Source: Prevotella sp.
GTDB taxonomy: Bacteria > Bacteroidota > Bacteroidia > Bacteroidales > Bacteroidaceae
Length of the DNA: 64,000 nucleotides
Assembly: GCA_017623655.1 (NCBI GenBank)
Contig: JAGAON010000003.1
Coordinates: 248,001-312,000, forward strand
Direction of reading: 5' to 3'
In this document: positions 26,086 to 34,698 of the stretch, one piece after another
How the letters are laid out: each line of letters opens with the position of its first letter
How positions within the stretch are numbered: the stretch's first letter is position 1
Notes under the pieces: model-generated
The model's database searches: none
Seen by the model: the letters and a program-made list of their open reading frames with translations, nothing else
What the model was told of the DNA's origin: nothing
Made by a program: the position numbers and the translations under genes

Positions 26086-26117
26086 TTTGGAGATAAAAAA
26101 TAAAAGTTGTAACTTAG
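26086..26117 (+). promoter_or_regulatory. Probable promoter of the antitoxin-like gene
   Basis: TTTG (26086-26089), 20-nt spacer, TAACTTAG (26110-26117; one change from TAnnTTTG), 19 nt before ATG 26137. Confidence 0.55.
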
Positions 26118-26136
26118 CGACCAAATTAATAATATT

Positions 26137-26331
26137 ATGCCGACATTGACACTAAACATACAGGACAAATCGATGCTGCCAAGCCTTAAACGAATCCTTG
26201 GAGCGATAGAGGGTGCAACCATCGTGAACACAAAGAAAAGCGAGATGGAGAAAGCAAGGGACGATGTTAAGGCCGGCAGGTTATTGACCTATTCGTCCAA
26301 GGAAGAACTGTTCAAAGATTTGGGTATCTAA
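26137..26331 (+). CDS. Small antitoxin-like protein of a type II toxin-antitoxin pair
   Basis: 64 residues. The N-terminus PTLTLNIQDKSMLPSLKRIL is short and beta-like, followed by a charged helix (KKSEMEKARDDVKAGRLLTY) and the tail SSKEELFKDLGI, a layout common to antitoxins paired with YafQ/RelE-type toxins in Bacteroidetes. Its stop TAATG overlaps the ATG of a 22-codon frame starting MDYTVKITKNFKKNV, which resembles the start of a YafQ/RelE toxin. The toxin is truncated, so the antitoxin seems to be left over. Gene is real by context; family is inferred. Confidence 0.6.
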   Translation: MPTLTLNIQDKSMLPSLKRILGAIEGATIVNTKKSEMEKARDDVKAGRLLTYSSKEELFKDLGI

Positions 26332-26445
26332 TGGATTACACTGTTAAGATTACCAAGAATTTCAAGAAGAATGTAGCGTTCGGGAAAACAAAAAGATAAG
26401 AAAAACGAGATTACCGACATAGGAGAATATTCAAGACATAAATAA
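26331..26445 (+). pseudogene. Truncated RelE/YafQ-like toxin remnant
   Basis: The frame begins MDYTVKITKNFKKNVAFGKT and stops at 26397-26399 after 22 codons, whereas such toxins are about 85-100 residues. A short frame in the next phase (26401-26445, ending GEYSRHK) follows and then the terminator at 26444. The typical Lys/Arg-rich start is present; all catalytic and C-terminal parts are missing. An internal deletion with frameshift is the simplest reading. Confidence 0.5.
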
Positions 26446-26480
26446 ACGGGGTACTTCCGCCAAATGGAAGTACCCCGTTT
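26444..26480. terminator. Bidirectional terminator between toxin remnant and argF'
   Basis: Perfect 15-bp arms AAACGGGGTACTTCC (26444-26458) and GGAAGTACCCCGTTT (26466-26480) around 7 nt, with A-run before and T-run after. It serves the rightward toxin-antitoxin remnant and the leftward carbamoyltransferase gene, whose stop is at 26544. Confidence 0.88.
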
Positions 26481-26543
26481 ATATTGATATTGGAATGTGC
26501 CGCATAACGGATGAATGGCGTAAAGCGGCATAAGCGCCGTTTC

Positions 26544-27509
26544 TTACAGCGCCTCGAGCATACGCTTTATCACCACCTCTGCGCTTATTTCGCGGTTTGC
26601 TGCCTCGGGTATCACGAGCGAGTTGGGGCTTTCTATGACGTCATCCGTCACTATCAGACCGCGGCGGACGGGCAGGCAGTGCAGGAACTTGCCGTTGTTT
26701 GTCCATGACATGTGCTCCGCATCCACCGTCCACGACATTTCCTTGGAGAGTATCTTGCCGTAGTCGGCGGGATTTGTTACGCCCGGGCAGGACCAGTTCT
26801 TGGCGTAGATGAAGTCCGCTCCCTCAAAGGCTTTCTTCTGATCGTACTCCACCGTGGCTCCGGCCACGAAGCGCGGGTCGAGCTCGTAGCCCTCGGGATG
26901 CGTGATTACGAGGTCAACATCGGGGGCGGCGAGCATCCACTCGGCGAAGGAGTCGGGCACGGCCTGGGGCAGGGCACGGCAGTGTGGCGCCCACGTCAGC
27001 ACCGCCTTGACACGTTCCGTGGTCTTGTGCTCCTCGATGGTGATAAGGTCCGCGAAGGCCTGCAAGGGGTGTACGGTGGCCGTTTCCATGGCGAAGACGG
27101 GCTTGCCGCTGTACTGCACGAACTGGTTTACGATGGTCTCGGCATAGTCAAAGTCCCTGTCGGCAAGGCCGGCAAAGCTGCGTATGCCGATGATGTCGCA
27201 GAAACTGCCCATCACGGGGATGGCTTCAAGCAGGTGTTCGGACTTGTCGCCGTCCATTATCACGCCGCGCTCGGTCTCCAGTTTCCACGCTCCGGCGTTG
27301 ACGTCAAGCACGATTACGTTCATGCCAAGGTTCATCGCCGCCTTTTGTGTAGATAGGCGGGTGCGCAATGAGTTGTTGAAAAAGACCATCAGGAGGGTCT
27401 TGTTCTTGCCCAGATGCTGGAAAGCGAAGCGGTCGCGCTTCACCATCTGCGCCTCGGCAAGGGCTTCGGTGAGGTTGCCAAGGTCTTTTGCATTGAAAAA
27501 TGTCTTCAT
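26544..27509 (-). CDS. argF': N-succinylornithine/N-acetylornithine carbamoyltransferase
   Basis: 321 residues. The carbamoyl-phosphate loop appears as FFNNSLRTRLSTQ (43-55), replacing the STRTR of classical OTCase, and LETERGVIMDGDK, ITHPEGYELDPRF, HCLPVRR are characteristic of the Bacteroidetes SOTCase/AOTCase group. It carbamoylates an N-acylated ornithine in arginine synthesis. In the Bacteroides fragilis enzyme Pro90 selects succinylornithine, while Glu92 of the Xanthomonas enzyme selects acetylornithine; here the codon for residue 90 (27240-27242) gives Ser. Substrate choice is therefore open. A weak promoter-like box (TATTTTTG, 27548-27555) lies upstream. It is monocistronic and divergent from folP. 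Confidence 0.92.
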   Translation of the reverse strand: MKTFFNAKDLGNLTEALAEAQMVKRDRFAFQHLGKNKTLLMVFFNNSLRTRLSTQKAAMNLGMNVIVLDVNAGAWKLETERGVIMDGDKSEHLLEAIPVMGSFCDIIGIRSFAGLADRDFDYAETIVNQFVQYSGKPVFAMETATVHPLQAFADLITIEEHKTTERVKAVLTWAPHCRALPQAVPDSFAEWMLAAPDVDLVITHPEGYELDPRFVAGATVEYDQKKAFEGADFIYAKNWSCPGVTNPADYGKILSKEMSWTVDAEHMSWTNNGKFLHCLPVRRGLIVTDDVIESPNSLVIPEAANREISAEVVIKRMLEAL

Positions 27510-27606
27510 TATATTTACGTAATTAATGTCAGAATCGCTTTACGATGCAAAAATAATGATTTTTTTTGACAAATGGCTTACTTGTTGATTAAATTTGGAA
27601 AAAAAG

Positions 27607-27638
27607 TTTGCGGGAGTGCGAAATTATTGCTACTTTTG
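27607..27638 (+). promoter_or_regulatory. Promoter of folP-cdaA
   Basis: TTTG (27607-27610), 20-nt spacer, TACTTTTG (27631-27638), 48 nt before the folP ATG at 27687. Full consensus. Confidence 0.8.
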
Positions 27639-27686
27639 TAGCACGAAAGGGAAGAAGCCACGTGTTTGTTCCGCCTTTGAAAAACT

Positions 27687-28559
27687 ATGTCAAGCCACAA
27701 CACACTACAATCCATATTGCAACGCAAAGGTCTCCGTTGCAACGGTATGCCCGTTGTGATGGGAATACTGAATTGTACCCCTGACTCTTTTTATGAGGGA
27801 AGCCGCAAACAGACGGAGAAAGAGATTGCCGAAAGGGCTGACGGGATTTTGCGTGAGGGCGGGACGATTATCGACATAGGCGCGTTCAGCACACGGCCGG
27901 GAGCCGGGGAGGTAAGCGAAGAGGAGGAACTGAGGCGGATGTCGTTTGCCCTCGAAGTGGTGAGACGGAGCCATCCCGACGCCATGCTGAGCATAGACAC
28001 CTACCGTCCGGCCGTGGCGAGGATGGCGGTGGAGGAATATGGCGCCGACATAATAAACGATGTGTCCGAAGGAGGCATCACGGGCATTGTTGACAAGCCG
28101 CTGGAAGGAGAGAAGAACGAAGGCGGCGTGCCGGCCATGTTCGCCGAAGTGGCACGGCTTGGCATACCTTATATATTAATGTCAGTGCAGCCCGACATGG
28201 AAACTATGCTGCGAAACTTCCGCAAAGAGGTGGAGACGCTGCGCGGACTGGGGGTAAGGGACATCATCCTCGACCCCGGATACGGCTTCGGGAAAGACGT
28301 GATAAAAGGCAATTACGGGATTCTGCACCGGCAAAAAGAGATTAAGGCGGCATTCCCGGAACTGCCGTTGCTCGCGGGAATGAGCCGCAAACGCATGATA
28401 TGGCAGCTGCTCGGAGGGACGGCGCAGGACGATTCCGCCATGCGGGGCACGATGCTCGCCAATCTGGCGGCAATACAAAACGGGGCGGACATACTGCGTG
28501 TCCACGACGTGAAAGAGGCACGTGAGACGATACTCATGGCCAACGAACTGAACTACTAA
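27687..28559 (+). CDS. folP: Dihydropteroate synthase
   Basis: 290 residues. MGILNCTPDSFYEGSRK (24-40) is the pterin/pABA loop, with DIGAFSTRPGAGEVSEEEEL, LSIDTYRP, INDVSEGG, LDPGYGFGKD and GMSRKRMI in the standard order for a TIM-barrel DHPS. It condenses pABA with dihydropterin pyrophosphate in folate synthesis and is the target of sulfonamides. Typical motif SRKR near the C-terminus is present. Followed after 19 nt by cdaA on the same strand, an arrangement that is common in Bacteroidetes. Confidence 0.96.
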   Translation: MSSHNTLQSILQRKGLRCNGMPVVMGILNCTPDSFYEGSRKQTEKEIAERADGILREGGTIIDIGAFSTRPGAGEVSEEEELRRMSFALEVVRRSHPDAMLSIDTYRPAVARMAVEEYGADIINDVSEGGITGIVDKPLEGEKNEGGVPAMFAEVARLGIPYILMSVQPDMETMLRNFRKEVETLRGLGVRDIILDPGYGFGKDVIKGNYGILHRQKEIKAAFPELPLLAGMSRKRMIWQLLGGTAQDDSAMRGTMLANLAAIQNGADILRVHDVKEARETILMANELNY

Positions 28560-28578
28560 ACAAAAAAACAACCGGAAC

Positions 28579-29346
28579 TTGTTCATATCTTTCGGCATAA
28601 AAGACGCAGTGGACATATTGTTTGTCGCAATACTGCTCTACTACACCTATCGGTTCATGAGAGAATCGAGAACGCTTAATGTGTTCATAGGCATACTCTC
28701 GTTCATCATAGTGTGGCTGCTCGTGTCGCAAGTGCTGGAAATGCGCCTCACGGGCGCTATCTTCGACAAGTTCGTCGGGGTGGGCGCACTGGCCATAATA
28801 GTACTGTTTCAGGAAGAGATACGCAAGTTTCTATATACCGTGGGCGAACAGAGAAGGATGCACACCTTTGTAAAACTCTTCATAAAGAAAGAGGAGAAGC
28901 AGGCCATTGACCGGGAGGCCATAATGCCGATAGTGATGGCTTGCATCAACATGGCAAGGACAAAGTGCGGCGCACTGATAGTGATAGAGCGCGGGACACC
29001 GCTGAACGACATAGTGGAGACAGGAGATACCGTCAACGCCAACATCAACCAGCGGCTTATAGAAAACATATTCTTCAAGAACTCGCCGCTTCACGACGGG
29101 GCGATGATAATATCGAAGAAACGCATAAAGGCCGCAGGGTGCATACTGCCGGTAAGCCATGACCTCGACATACCACGCGAACTGGGACTGAGACACAGGG
29201 CGGCGATGGGAATATCACAGCAGTCGGACGCGATAGCGATAGTGGTTTCAGAAGAGACTGGCCGCATATCAGTGGCCATGAAGGGACAGTTCCGCCTGAG
29301 ACTGTCGGCGGAAAACCTTGAAGCCATACTGACAGAAGAACTATAA
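28579..29346 (+). CDS. cdaA: Diadenylate cyclase, CdaA/DacA type
   Basis: 255 residues. Three N-terminal spans (about 8-80) lead into the DAC domain with SPLHDGAMIIS (DGA motif, about 172-175) and RELGLRHRAAMG (RHR motif, about 204-206). It makes cyclic di-AMP from two ATP. No ATG is available: the best start is TTG at 28579 (xFISFGIKDAVDILF), which aligns with the usual CdaA N-terminus. It sits 19 nt after folP and 33 nt before pta, so it may be read with both. No cdaR-like regulator is visible. Confidence 0.94.
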   Translation: MFISFGIKDAVDILFVAILLYYTYRFMRESRTLNVFIGILSFIIVWLLVSQVLEMRLTGAIFDKFVGVGALAIIVLFQEEIRKFLYTVGEQRRMHTFVKLFIKKEEKQAIDREAIMPIVMACINMARTKCGALIVIERGTPLNDIVETGDTVNANINQRLIENIFFKNSPLHDGAMIISKKRIKAAGCILPVSHDLDIPRELGLRHRAAMGISQQSDAIAIVVSEETGRISVAMKGQFRLRLSAENLEAILTEEL

Positions 29347-29379
29347 ACTGAACTAACATAACACTAAAACAAAACAAAC

Positions 29380-30390
29380 ATGAGCTTAATTGATCAGATT
29401 GTAGCACGCGCAAAGGCTAACAAACAGCGCATCGTACTCCCTGAAGCGGAAGAGGAACGCACCCTTATAGCAGCGGATAAGGTGCTGGAGCAGGAGATAG
29501 CTGACCTCATTCTCATCGGTAACCCGGACAAAGTGGCGGCACTTGCGAAGGAACATAACCTTCAGAACATCGGCAAAGCCACGCTCATCGACCCCGAAAA
29601 CTATGAGAAGTCAGAAGAGATGGCACAACTGCTTGCCAAACTCCGCGAGAAGAAGGGCATGACAATCGAACAGGCTCGTGAGCTCGTCAAGAACCCACTG
29701 TACCTCGGTTGCCTCATCATCAAGTCAGAAGGAGCTGACGGACAGATTTCCGGAGCACTGTCAACAACAGGCGATACCCTCCGTCCGGCATTGCAGATAA
29801 TCAAGACTGCGCCCGGCATCACCTGCGTGTCAGGTGCCATGCTCATGATAACCGACAAGCCGGAGTACGGCGAAAACGGCGTACTCGTATTCGCAGACGT
29901 AGCCGTTACGCCTATGCCTGACGCCAACCAGCTCGGCCAGATAGCCGTATGCGCGGCACAGACAGCCAAGTCCGTGGCAGGATTTGCCGACCCTCGCGTG
30001 GCAATGTGCTCCTTCTCAACCAAGGGCTCGGCCAAACATGAGGTGGTGGATAAGGTTGTTGAGGCTACGAAAGTGGCCAAAGAGCTTGATCCTTCACTGA
30101 AAATCGACGGCGAATTGCAGGCTGACGCAGCGCTGGTACCGGCTGTCGGCAGCAAGAAAGCACCCGGTTCAGAGATTGCGGGCAAGGCAAACGTACTGGT
30201 ATTCCCTAACCTTGAAGTGGGCAACATCGGCTACAAGCTCGTGCAGCGCCTTGCCGGAGCACAGGCACTCGGCCCTATTCTCCAAGGCATAGCACGCCCG
30301 GTGAACGACCTTTCACGCGGATGCTCGGTAGAAGACATCGTAAACCTCGTTGCCATCACAGCCTGCCAGGCCATGGATGCGAAAAAGTAA
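29380..30390 (+). CDS. pta: Phosphate acetyltransferase
   Basis: 336 residues, the short PTA/PTB form without the N-terminal regulatory domain. Motifs: [20 protein letters not shown] (18-37), [20 protein letters not shown], and [17 protein letters not shown] with [14 protein letters not shown] [19 protein letters not shown]. It converts acetyl-CoA and phosphate to acetyl phosphate. Only 22 nt separate it from ackA, so the two form an acetate-forming, ATP-yielding unit. No promoter was found in the 33 nt after cdaA. Confidence 0.96.
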   Translation: MSLIDQIVARAKANKQRIVLPEAEEERTLIAADKVLEQEIADLILIGNPDKVAALAKEHNLQNIGKATLIDPENYEKSEEMAQLLAKLREKKGMTIEQARELVKNPLYLGCLIIKSEGADGQISGALSTTGDTLRPALQIIKTAPGITCVSGAMLMITDKPEYGENGVLVFADVAVTPMPDANQLGQIAVCAAQTAKSVAGFADPRVAMCSFSTKGSAKHEVVDKVVEATKVAKELDPSLKIDGELQADAALVPAVGSKKAPGSEIAGKANVLVFPNLEVGNIGYKLVQRLAGAQALGPILQGIARPVNDLSRGCSVEDIVNLVAITACQAMDAKK

Positions 30391-30412
30391 ACACCTAAAA
30401 ACACACGATCCC

Positions 30413-31606
30413 ATGAAGATATTAGTATTAAACTGCGGCAGTTCTTCCATCAAGTACGCCCTGTATAACATGGACAACCACTCCGTAATGACCTCCGGAG
30501 GCGCAGAGCGCGTGGGTCTTGACGGCGCCTTTGTCAAGGTAAAACTCGCCAACGGAGACAAGAAACAGATCATGCACGACATCCCCGAGCACACCGAAGG
30601 CGTGAAGTTCATCTTCTCACTCCTCACCGATCCGGAGATAGGCGTGATCAAGTCACTCGACGAAATAGACGCGGTAGGCCACCGCATGGTGCACGGCGGC
30701 GAGAAGTTCTCACAGTCTGTGCTCATCACTCCGGAGGTAATCAAGGCATTCGAGGAAGTCAGCGACCTTGCTCCGCTGCACAACCCTGCCAACATGAAGG
30801 GGGTCAACGCAGTGTCAGAACTTATGCCCGGCCTTCCGCAAGTGGGCGTATTCGACACCGCTTTCCACCAGACAATGCCGCCAAAGGCATATATGTACGC
30901 CATACCTTACGAGCTTTACGAGAAGTACGGCATCCGCCGCTACGGCTTCCACGGCACTTCCCACCGCTATGTAAGTGCCCGCGCCCTTGAGTTCCTTGGC
31001 ATGAAGGCCGAAGGAACGAAAGTGATTACAGCCCACATAGGCAACGGCGGTTCGCTGGCAGCGGTCGTTGACGGCAAATGTATAGACACATCAATGGGTC
31101 TTACGCCGCTCGAAGGCGTGATGATGGGTACCCGTTCCGGAGACATTGACGGCGGTGCCATTGCGTTTATAGAGAAGAAGCTCGGCCTTGACGCCGATGG
31201 CGTCTCCAATCTTCTTAACAAGAAGTCCGGCGTTTACGGCCTTTGCGGCTACACGGATATGCGAGACGTGGCCTCGGCGGCAGCCAACGGCGACACGAAA
31301 GCGGCCATTGCGCAGGACTCCTACTTCTACCGCGTGAAGAAATACGTAGGCGCATACGCAGCCGCCATGGGCGGATGTGACGTCCTTGTGTTCACGGCCG
31401 GCGTGGGAGAGAACCAGTCTGCCATCCGCGAAGTGGTATGTTCCGACATGGAATACATGGGCATCAAGCTTGACAAAGCCAAGAATGATCAGATACACGG
31501 CGAGGAAGCACTCATCTCAACACCAGACTCCAAGGTCAAGGTAGTGGTCATCCCTACCGACGAAGAGCTGATGATAGCCTCCGACACCATGGCTCTTGTA
31601 AAATAA
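30413..31606 (+). CDS. ackA: Acetate kinase
   Basis: 397 residues from ATG 30413 (MKILVLNCGSSSIKYALYN); an upstream in-frame start at 30350 would lie inside pta and lacks support. ASKHA-fold signatures: NCGSSSIKY, GHRMVHGG, FDTAFHQTMP, RRYGFHGTSHRYVSARA, AHIGNGGSLAAV, GLTPLEGVMMGTRSGDIDGG and VFTAGVGENQ. It makes acetate and ATP from acetyl phosphate. A terminator follows at 31620. Confidence 0.97.
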   Translation: MKILVLNCGSSSIKYALYNMDNHSVMTSGGAERVGLDGAFVKVKLANGDKKQIMHDIPEHTEGVKFIFSLLTDPEIGVIKSLDEIDAVGHRMVHGGEKFSQSVLITPEVIKAFEEVSDLAPLHNPANMKGVNAVSELMPGLPQVGVFDTAFHQTMPPKAYMYAIPYELYEKYGIRRYGFHGTSHRYVSARALEFLGMKAEGTKVITAHIGNGGSLAAVVDGKCIDTSMGLTPLEGVMMGTRSGDIDGGAIAFIEKKLGLDADGVSNLLNKKSGVYGLCGYTDMRDVASAAANGDTKAAIAQDSYFYRVKKYVGAYAAAMGGCDVLVFTAGVGENQSAIREVVCSDMEYMGIKLDKAKNDQIHGEEALISTPDSKVKVVVIPTDEELMIASDTMALVK

Positions 31607-31619
31607 GTCACAGCACCCC

Positions 31620-31665
31620 ATCCCCCGTTTCCTTCCATTCCAAGGGAGGAACCGGGGGATTTTTC
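31620..31665 (+). terminator. Terminator after pta-ackA
   Basis: ATCCCCCG...TTTCCT pairs with AGGAACCGGGGGAT with a small bulge, followed by TTTTTCG. It is 13 nt past the ackA stop. Confidence 0.82.
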
Positions 31666-31692
31666 GTATATTTTCCCAACACATTCCACATC

Positions 31693-32415
31693 ATGAACAT
31701 CGCGATCATCATAGCGGGAGGCTCAGGCAACCGCATGGGACAGGACATACCGAAACAGTTTCTCAACGTCTGCGACAAGCCAATACTGGTCTATACGCTC
31801 GAAAGTTTCCAGCGTCACCCCGACGTTGACGCCATAGGCGTGGTGTGCATAGAGGGTTGGGAGAGTTTCGTCAGGTCCTACGCCAACCAGTTCAACATCA
31901 CGAAACTGCAATGGATAGCACCCGGCGGAAACAGTGCGCAGGAGTCTATACGCAACGGTGTCAACGCCCTTGCCGGACGATGTGCCGCCGATGACATCGT
32001 GATAATACACGACGGCATACGCCCTCTCGTTGAACCGTCGGTACTGGAAGACGTCATAAGCAAGGCGAAAGAATACGGCAACGCCGTCACCTCCATGCCT
32101 TACAACGAGCAGATATTCGTCGTGAGCGATGACGACGACACCACAACCACGCAGTACATACCGCGCGAGACACTCCGCAGGGTAAGCACTCCGCAGGCAT
32201 ACCGCTTCGACCTGCTCAGCGAGAAATACCGCGAGGCATTCGAGAAAGGCATCGGCATAGCCGGTTCCAACTACACCAACACCATGATGGTGCAGCTCGG
32301 AGTGCGCCTTCACTTCGCGAAAGGAAGCGACAAGAACATCAAACTCACCACGAAAGACGACCTTGAGCTCTTCAAGGGCTATCTGGCCAAAGACAAGGAC
32401 ACTTGGCTGAAATAA
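31693..32415 (+). CDS. IspD/TarI-like cytidylyltransferase
   Basis: 240 residues. The CTP-binding start NIAIIIAGGSGNRMGQDIPKQFL (2-24) and later IIHDGIRPLVEPSVL, MPYNEQIFVV, TPQAYRFDLL and IKLTTKDDLEL define the IspD family. IspD makes CDP-methylerythritol for isoprenoids; the close relative TarI makes CDP-ribitol for surface glycans. The HDGIRP block (rather than HDAARP) and the two following genes, an SDR epimerase and a LicD protein, favour a role in a CDP-alditol or glycan phosphate pathway, but an isoprenoid role is not excluded. The gap to the next gene is 5 nt. Confidence 0.8.
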   Translation: MNIAIIIAGGSGNRMGQDIPKQFLNVCDKPILVYTLESFQRHPDVDAIGVVCIEGWESFVRSYANQFNITKLQWIAPGGNSAQESIRNGVNALAGRCAADDIVIIHDGIRPLVEPSVLEDVISKAKEYGNAVTSMPYNEQIFVVSDDDDTTTTQYIPRETLRRVSTPQAYRFDLLSEKYREAFEKGIGIAGSNYTNTMMVQLGVRLHFAKGSDKNIKLTTKDDLELFKGYLAKDKDTWLK

Positions 32416-32420
32416 CCGTT

Positions 32421-33458
32421 ATGAACAAGAACCACCCACTGTATCAGGCTGATCTCCGCTCCATCCACGCCGTAAGCGGCATGGAGACGCTGCGCGGCAA
32501 AACCATTCTCGTAACCGGCGCCACCGGAATGATAGGCACACACCTCATCGACGCGCTCATGTCCTTCGGCGGCATCAGCGTCATCGCCGTGGGACGAAAC
32601 AAGGAACGCGCGGCGGAAAGGCTGGGCGAATACTACGGTTCGCCGCTGTTCACATTCATTGAGCAGGATGTCTGCCAACCGTTCAGCGCCGGTCTTCATG
32701 CGGACTGCATCATACCGCTCGCCAGCAACACCCACCCCCTCGCCTATTCGCAATATCCCGTCGAGACACTCCTTATTAATATAAAGGGCGCGGAGCACGC
32801 CCTGAACCTTGCCGACCGCTGCCACGCCACCGTCCTTTACCCATCTACGGTGGAAGTGTATGGCAACGCACGCGGTGCGGACACCTTCACAGAAGACTAC
32901 ACAGGGCAACTTGCCCTCGCAACGCCACGTGCCTGCTACACAGAGTCAAAGCGTTCGGTCGAAGCCTTGTGCCAGTCATACATGGCCGAGCACGGCACCG
33001 ACGTGAAGATTGTGCGCCTCAGCCGCATATTCGGCCCCACAATGCTGAAGTCAGACAGCAAAGCCTCATCGCAATTCATAAAGAAAGCCATGGCCGGAGA
33101 GGACATAGTGCTCAAGAGCAAGGGCGACCAGTTCTTCTCCTACACATACGTCACCGACGCCGTCAGCGCAATGCTCCACGTGCTTCTGCACGGAGAGGCC
33201 GGAACACCGTACAACATCAGCAACGCCGGTTGTGACGTACATCTGCGCGACTTCGCCGGACTCTGCGCGCAATATAACGGCAAGGACGTGATTTTTGACC
33301 TGCCTTCCGACACCGAGCGGCAAGGGTTCAGCATCGCCACGCAGGCCATACTCGACAACTCACGCCTCCGCAGCCTTGGCTTCACGCCACGGTACGGCAT
33401 GAAGGACGCGCTGACAAGAACCATAGAGATACTGAAAGACCAAGAGAAATGGAACTGA
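32421..33458 (+). CDS. NAD-dependent epimerase/dehydratase (extended SDR)
   Basis: 345 residues from ATG 32421. Rossmann motif ILVTGATGMIGTHLIDALM (about 30-48), the catalytic YxxxK as ACYTESKRSVEAL (about 175), and SRIFGPTML further on. The catalytic Ser is in LYPSTVEVYG. It likely acts on a nucleotide-activated sugar or polyol. It starts 5 nt after the IspD-like gene and overlaps the LicD gene by 10 nt, so the three form one translational unit. The extra TTG start at 32403 would overlap the upstream gene and is less likely. Confidence 0.87.
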   Translation: MNKNHPLYQADLRSIHAVSGMETLRGKTILVTGATGMIGTHLIDALMSFGGISVIAVGRNKERAAERLGEYYGSPLFTFIEQDVCQPFSAGLHADCIIPLASNTHPLAYSQYPVETLLINIKGAEHALNLADRCHATVLYPSTVEVYGNARGADTFTEDYTGQLALATPRACYTESKRSVEALCQSYMAEHGTDVKIVRLSRIFGPTMLKSDSKASSQFIKKAMAGEDIVLKSKGDQFFSYTYVTDAVSAMLHVLLHGEAGTPYNISNAGCDVHLRDFAGLCAQYNGKDVIFDLPSDTERQGFSIATQAILDNSRLRSLGFTPRYGMKDALTRTIEILKDQEKWN

Positions 33459-34336
33459 CACCGGAACAACGCTCGCAATGGAAGACGATAATCATCGGCT
33501 GCCTGCAAAAGTTCATAGCCCTGTGCGAGGAGCACGGACTGACATATTACTGCGTGGGCGGCACGGCGATAGGTGCCGTTCGGCACCAAGGGCTGATACC
33601 ATGGGACGACGACATAGACGTGGCGATGCCCCGTCCGGACTACGACCGCTTCCTGAAACTGTGCCGTAACACGGACCTCGGCGACTACGAACTCGCCACC
33701 CCCGACAGGAAAGGCTACCCGTGCCATTTCGCCAAGCTGTGCGACAAACGCACGACACTGATAGAGAAGCGCGACGTGCCGTGCGTCTATGGCCTTTATA
33801 TCGATGTGTTCCCCATAGACGGCACAGCCCCCGACATGACCGAAGCCAAGAGACTGCTGGTCAGATACAAGCAGTGGAGCAACAAACTCGACGCCGCACT
33901 GACCCGGCACACGCTCCGCCAATACCTCGCCATGGCCGCAAAGCCGAAGGAATGGGGACGCATGGCGGTGCAGACGGCAGCCATACTGCTGGGCAGGGAG
34001 ACGGTAAGAAGATTCATCATCGGCCGTCTCGACCGCATGGCAAGGCGATACGACTACTCCTCCGCCACCCTTGTGGCCAACTACGACGGCGCATACCGCG
34101 AGCGGGAGATATTCCCCAAGGCATGGACGGACACCCTGTGTGACAAGCCGTTCGGGCATCTCACCGTGAAACTGCCCGGCAACTACGACGCTTACCTGAA
34201 AAACATATACACCAACTACATGGAGTTTCCGCCGGTGGAACAGCGTGTGTGCCACCATCTTCACGACTACCTCGACCTCAACAAAAGGGTGGCGGAAAAA
34301 GACATAATGGCAAGCCTCAAAACAAACAGGTGCTGA
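33449..34336 (+). CDS. LicD-family phosphotransferase
   Basis: 295 residues. The nucleotidyltransferase-like core YYCVGGTAIGAVRHQGLIPW followed by DDDIDVAMPR (about 32-60) holds the metal-binding DDDID of the LicD family, with VFPIDG further on. LicD proteins transfer phosphocholine or other CDP-linked groups onto surface glycans. The IspD-like gene could supply the CDP-linked donor. The last six codons (LKTNRC-stop) fall inside a tetrad repeat copy that begins at 34323, so the repeat supplies the C-terminus and stop codon. Confidence 0.85.
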   Translation: MELTPEQRSQWKTIIIGCLQKFIALCEEHGLTYYCVGGTAIGAVRHQGLIPWDDDIDVAMPRPDYDRFLKLCRNTDLGDYELATPDRKGYPCHFAKLCDKRTTLIEKRDVPCVYGLYIDVFPIDGTAPDMTEAKRLLVRYKQWSNKLDAALTRHTLRQYLAMAAKPKEWGRMAVQTAAILLGRETVRRFIIGRLDRMARRYDYSSATLVANYDGAYREREIFPKAWTDTLCDKPFGHLTVKLPGNYDAYLKNIYTNYMEFPPVEQRVCHHLHDYLDLNKRVAEKDIMASLKTNRC

Positions 34337-34406
34337 TTACAGTGTAATCAGCACCTGTTTATGTTGTAATCAGCACCCTTTTACACGGTAATCAGGTGCT
34401 GATTGC
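34323..34406. repeat. Tetrad repeat copy 4, overlapping the licD 3' end
   Basis: Modules start at 34323, 34344, 34366 and 34388 (pitch 21, 22, 22): CAAACAGGTGCTGATTAC, GTAATCAGCACCTGTTTA, GTAATCAGCACCCTTTTAC, GTAATCAGGTGCTGATTGC. The first module contains the licD stop codon TGA at 34334-34336. Confidence 0.93.
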
Positions 34407-34428
34407 AGCGATGTCTATTTGCGGTCAT

Positions 34429-34524
34429 TGTAGGGACGCACCTTGGTGCGTCCGCCATTGATGTGGATTGCAAATCATTCCATGTCTTTACACCGTTTCG
34501 GACGCACCAAGGTGCGTCCCTACA
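34429..34524. repeat. ~97-bp element with perfect 26-bp terminal inverted repeats, copy 2
   Basis: Arms 34429-34454 and 34499-34524, spacer 44 nt, same orientation and flanks as the copy at 25710; the spacer differs at a handful of positions (GCCATTGATGTGGATTGC). Confidence 0.92.
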
Positions 34525-34581
34525 AAGACGGTATTCCTCCGGCATATTGTGCGGATTGCGGCGGTGTTTATTTGCGAGCCT

Positions 34582-34640
34582 TGTAGGGACGCACCTTGGT
34601 GCGTCCGCCGTTGATGCGGATTACAAATTGTTTCATGCCT
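34582..34640. repeat. Half copy of the ~97-bp element
   Basis: Left arm 34582-34607 plus spacer (CCGTTGATGCGGATTACAAA...) to about 34640, then unrelated sequence; the right arm is missing. It directly follows copy 2, as if a second insertion had lost its end. Confidence 0.82.
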
Positions 34641-34698
34641 TTGCCGTGTTGTCAATAATGTCAGTCGCAGTGTCATCTTTGGCATATCATGATGCGGC

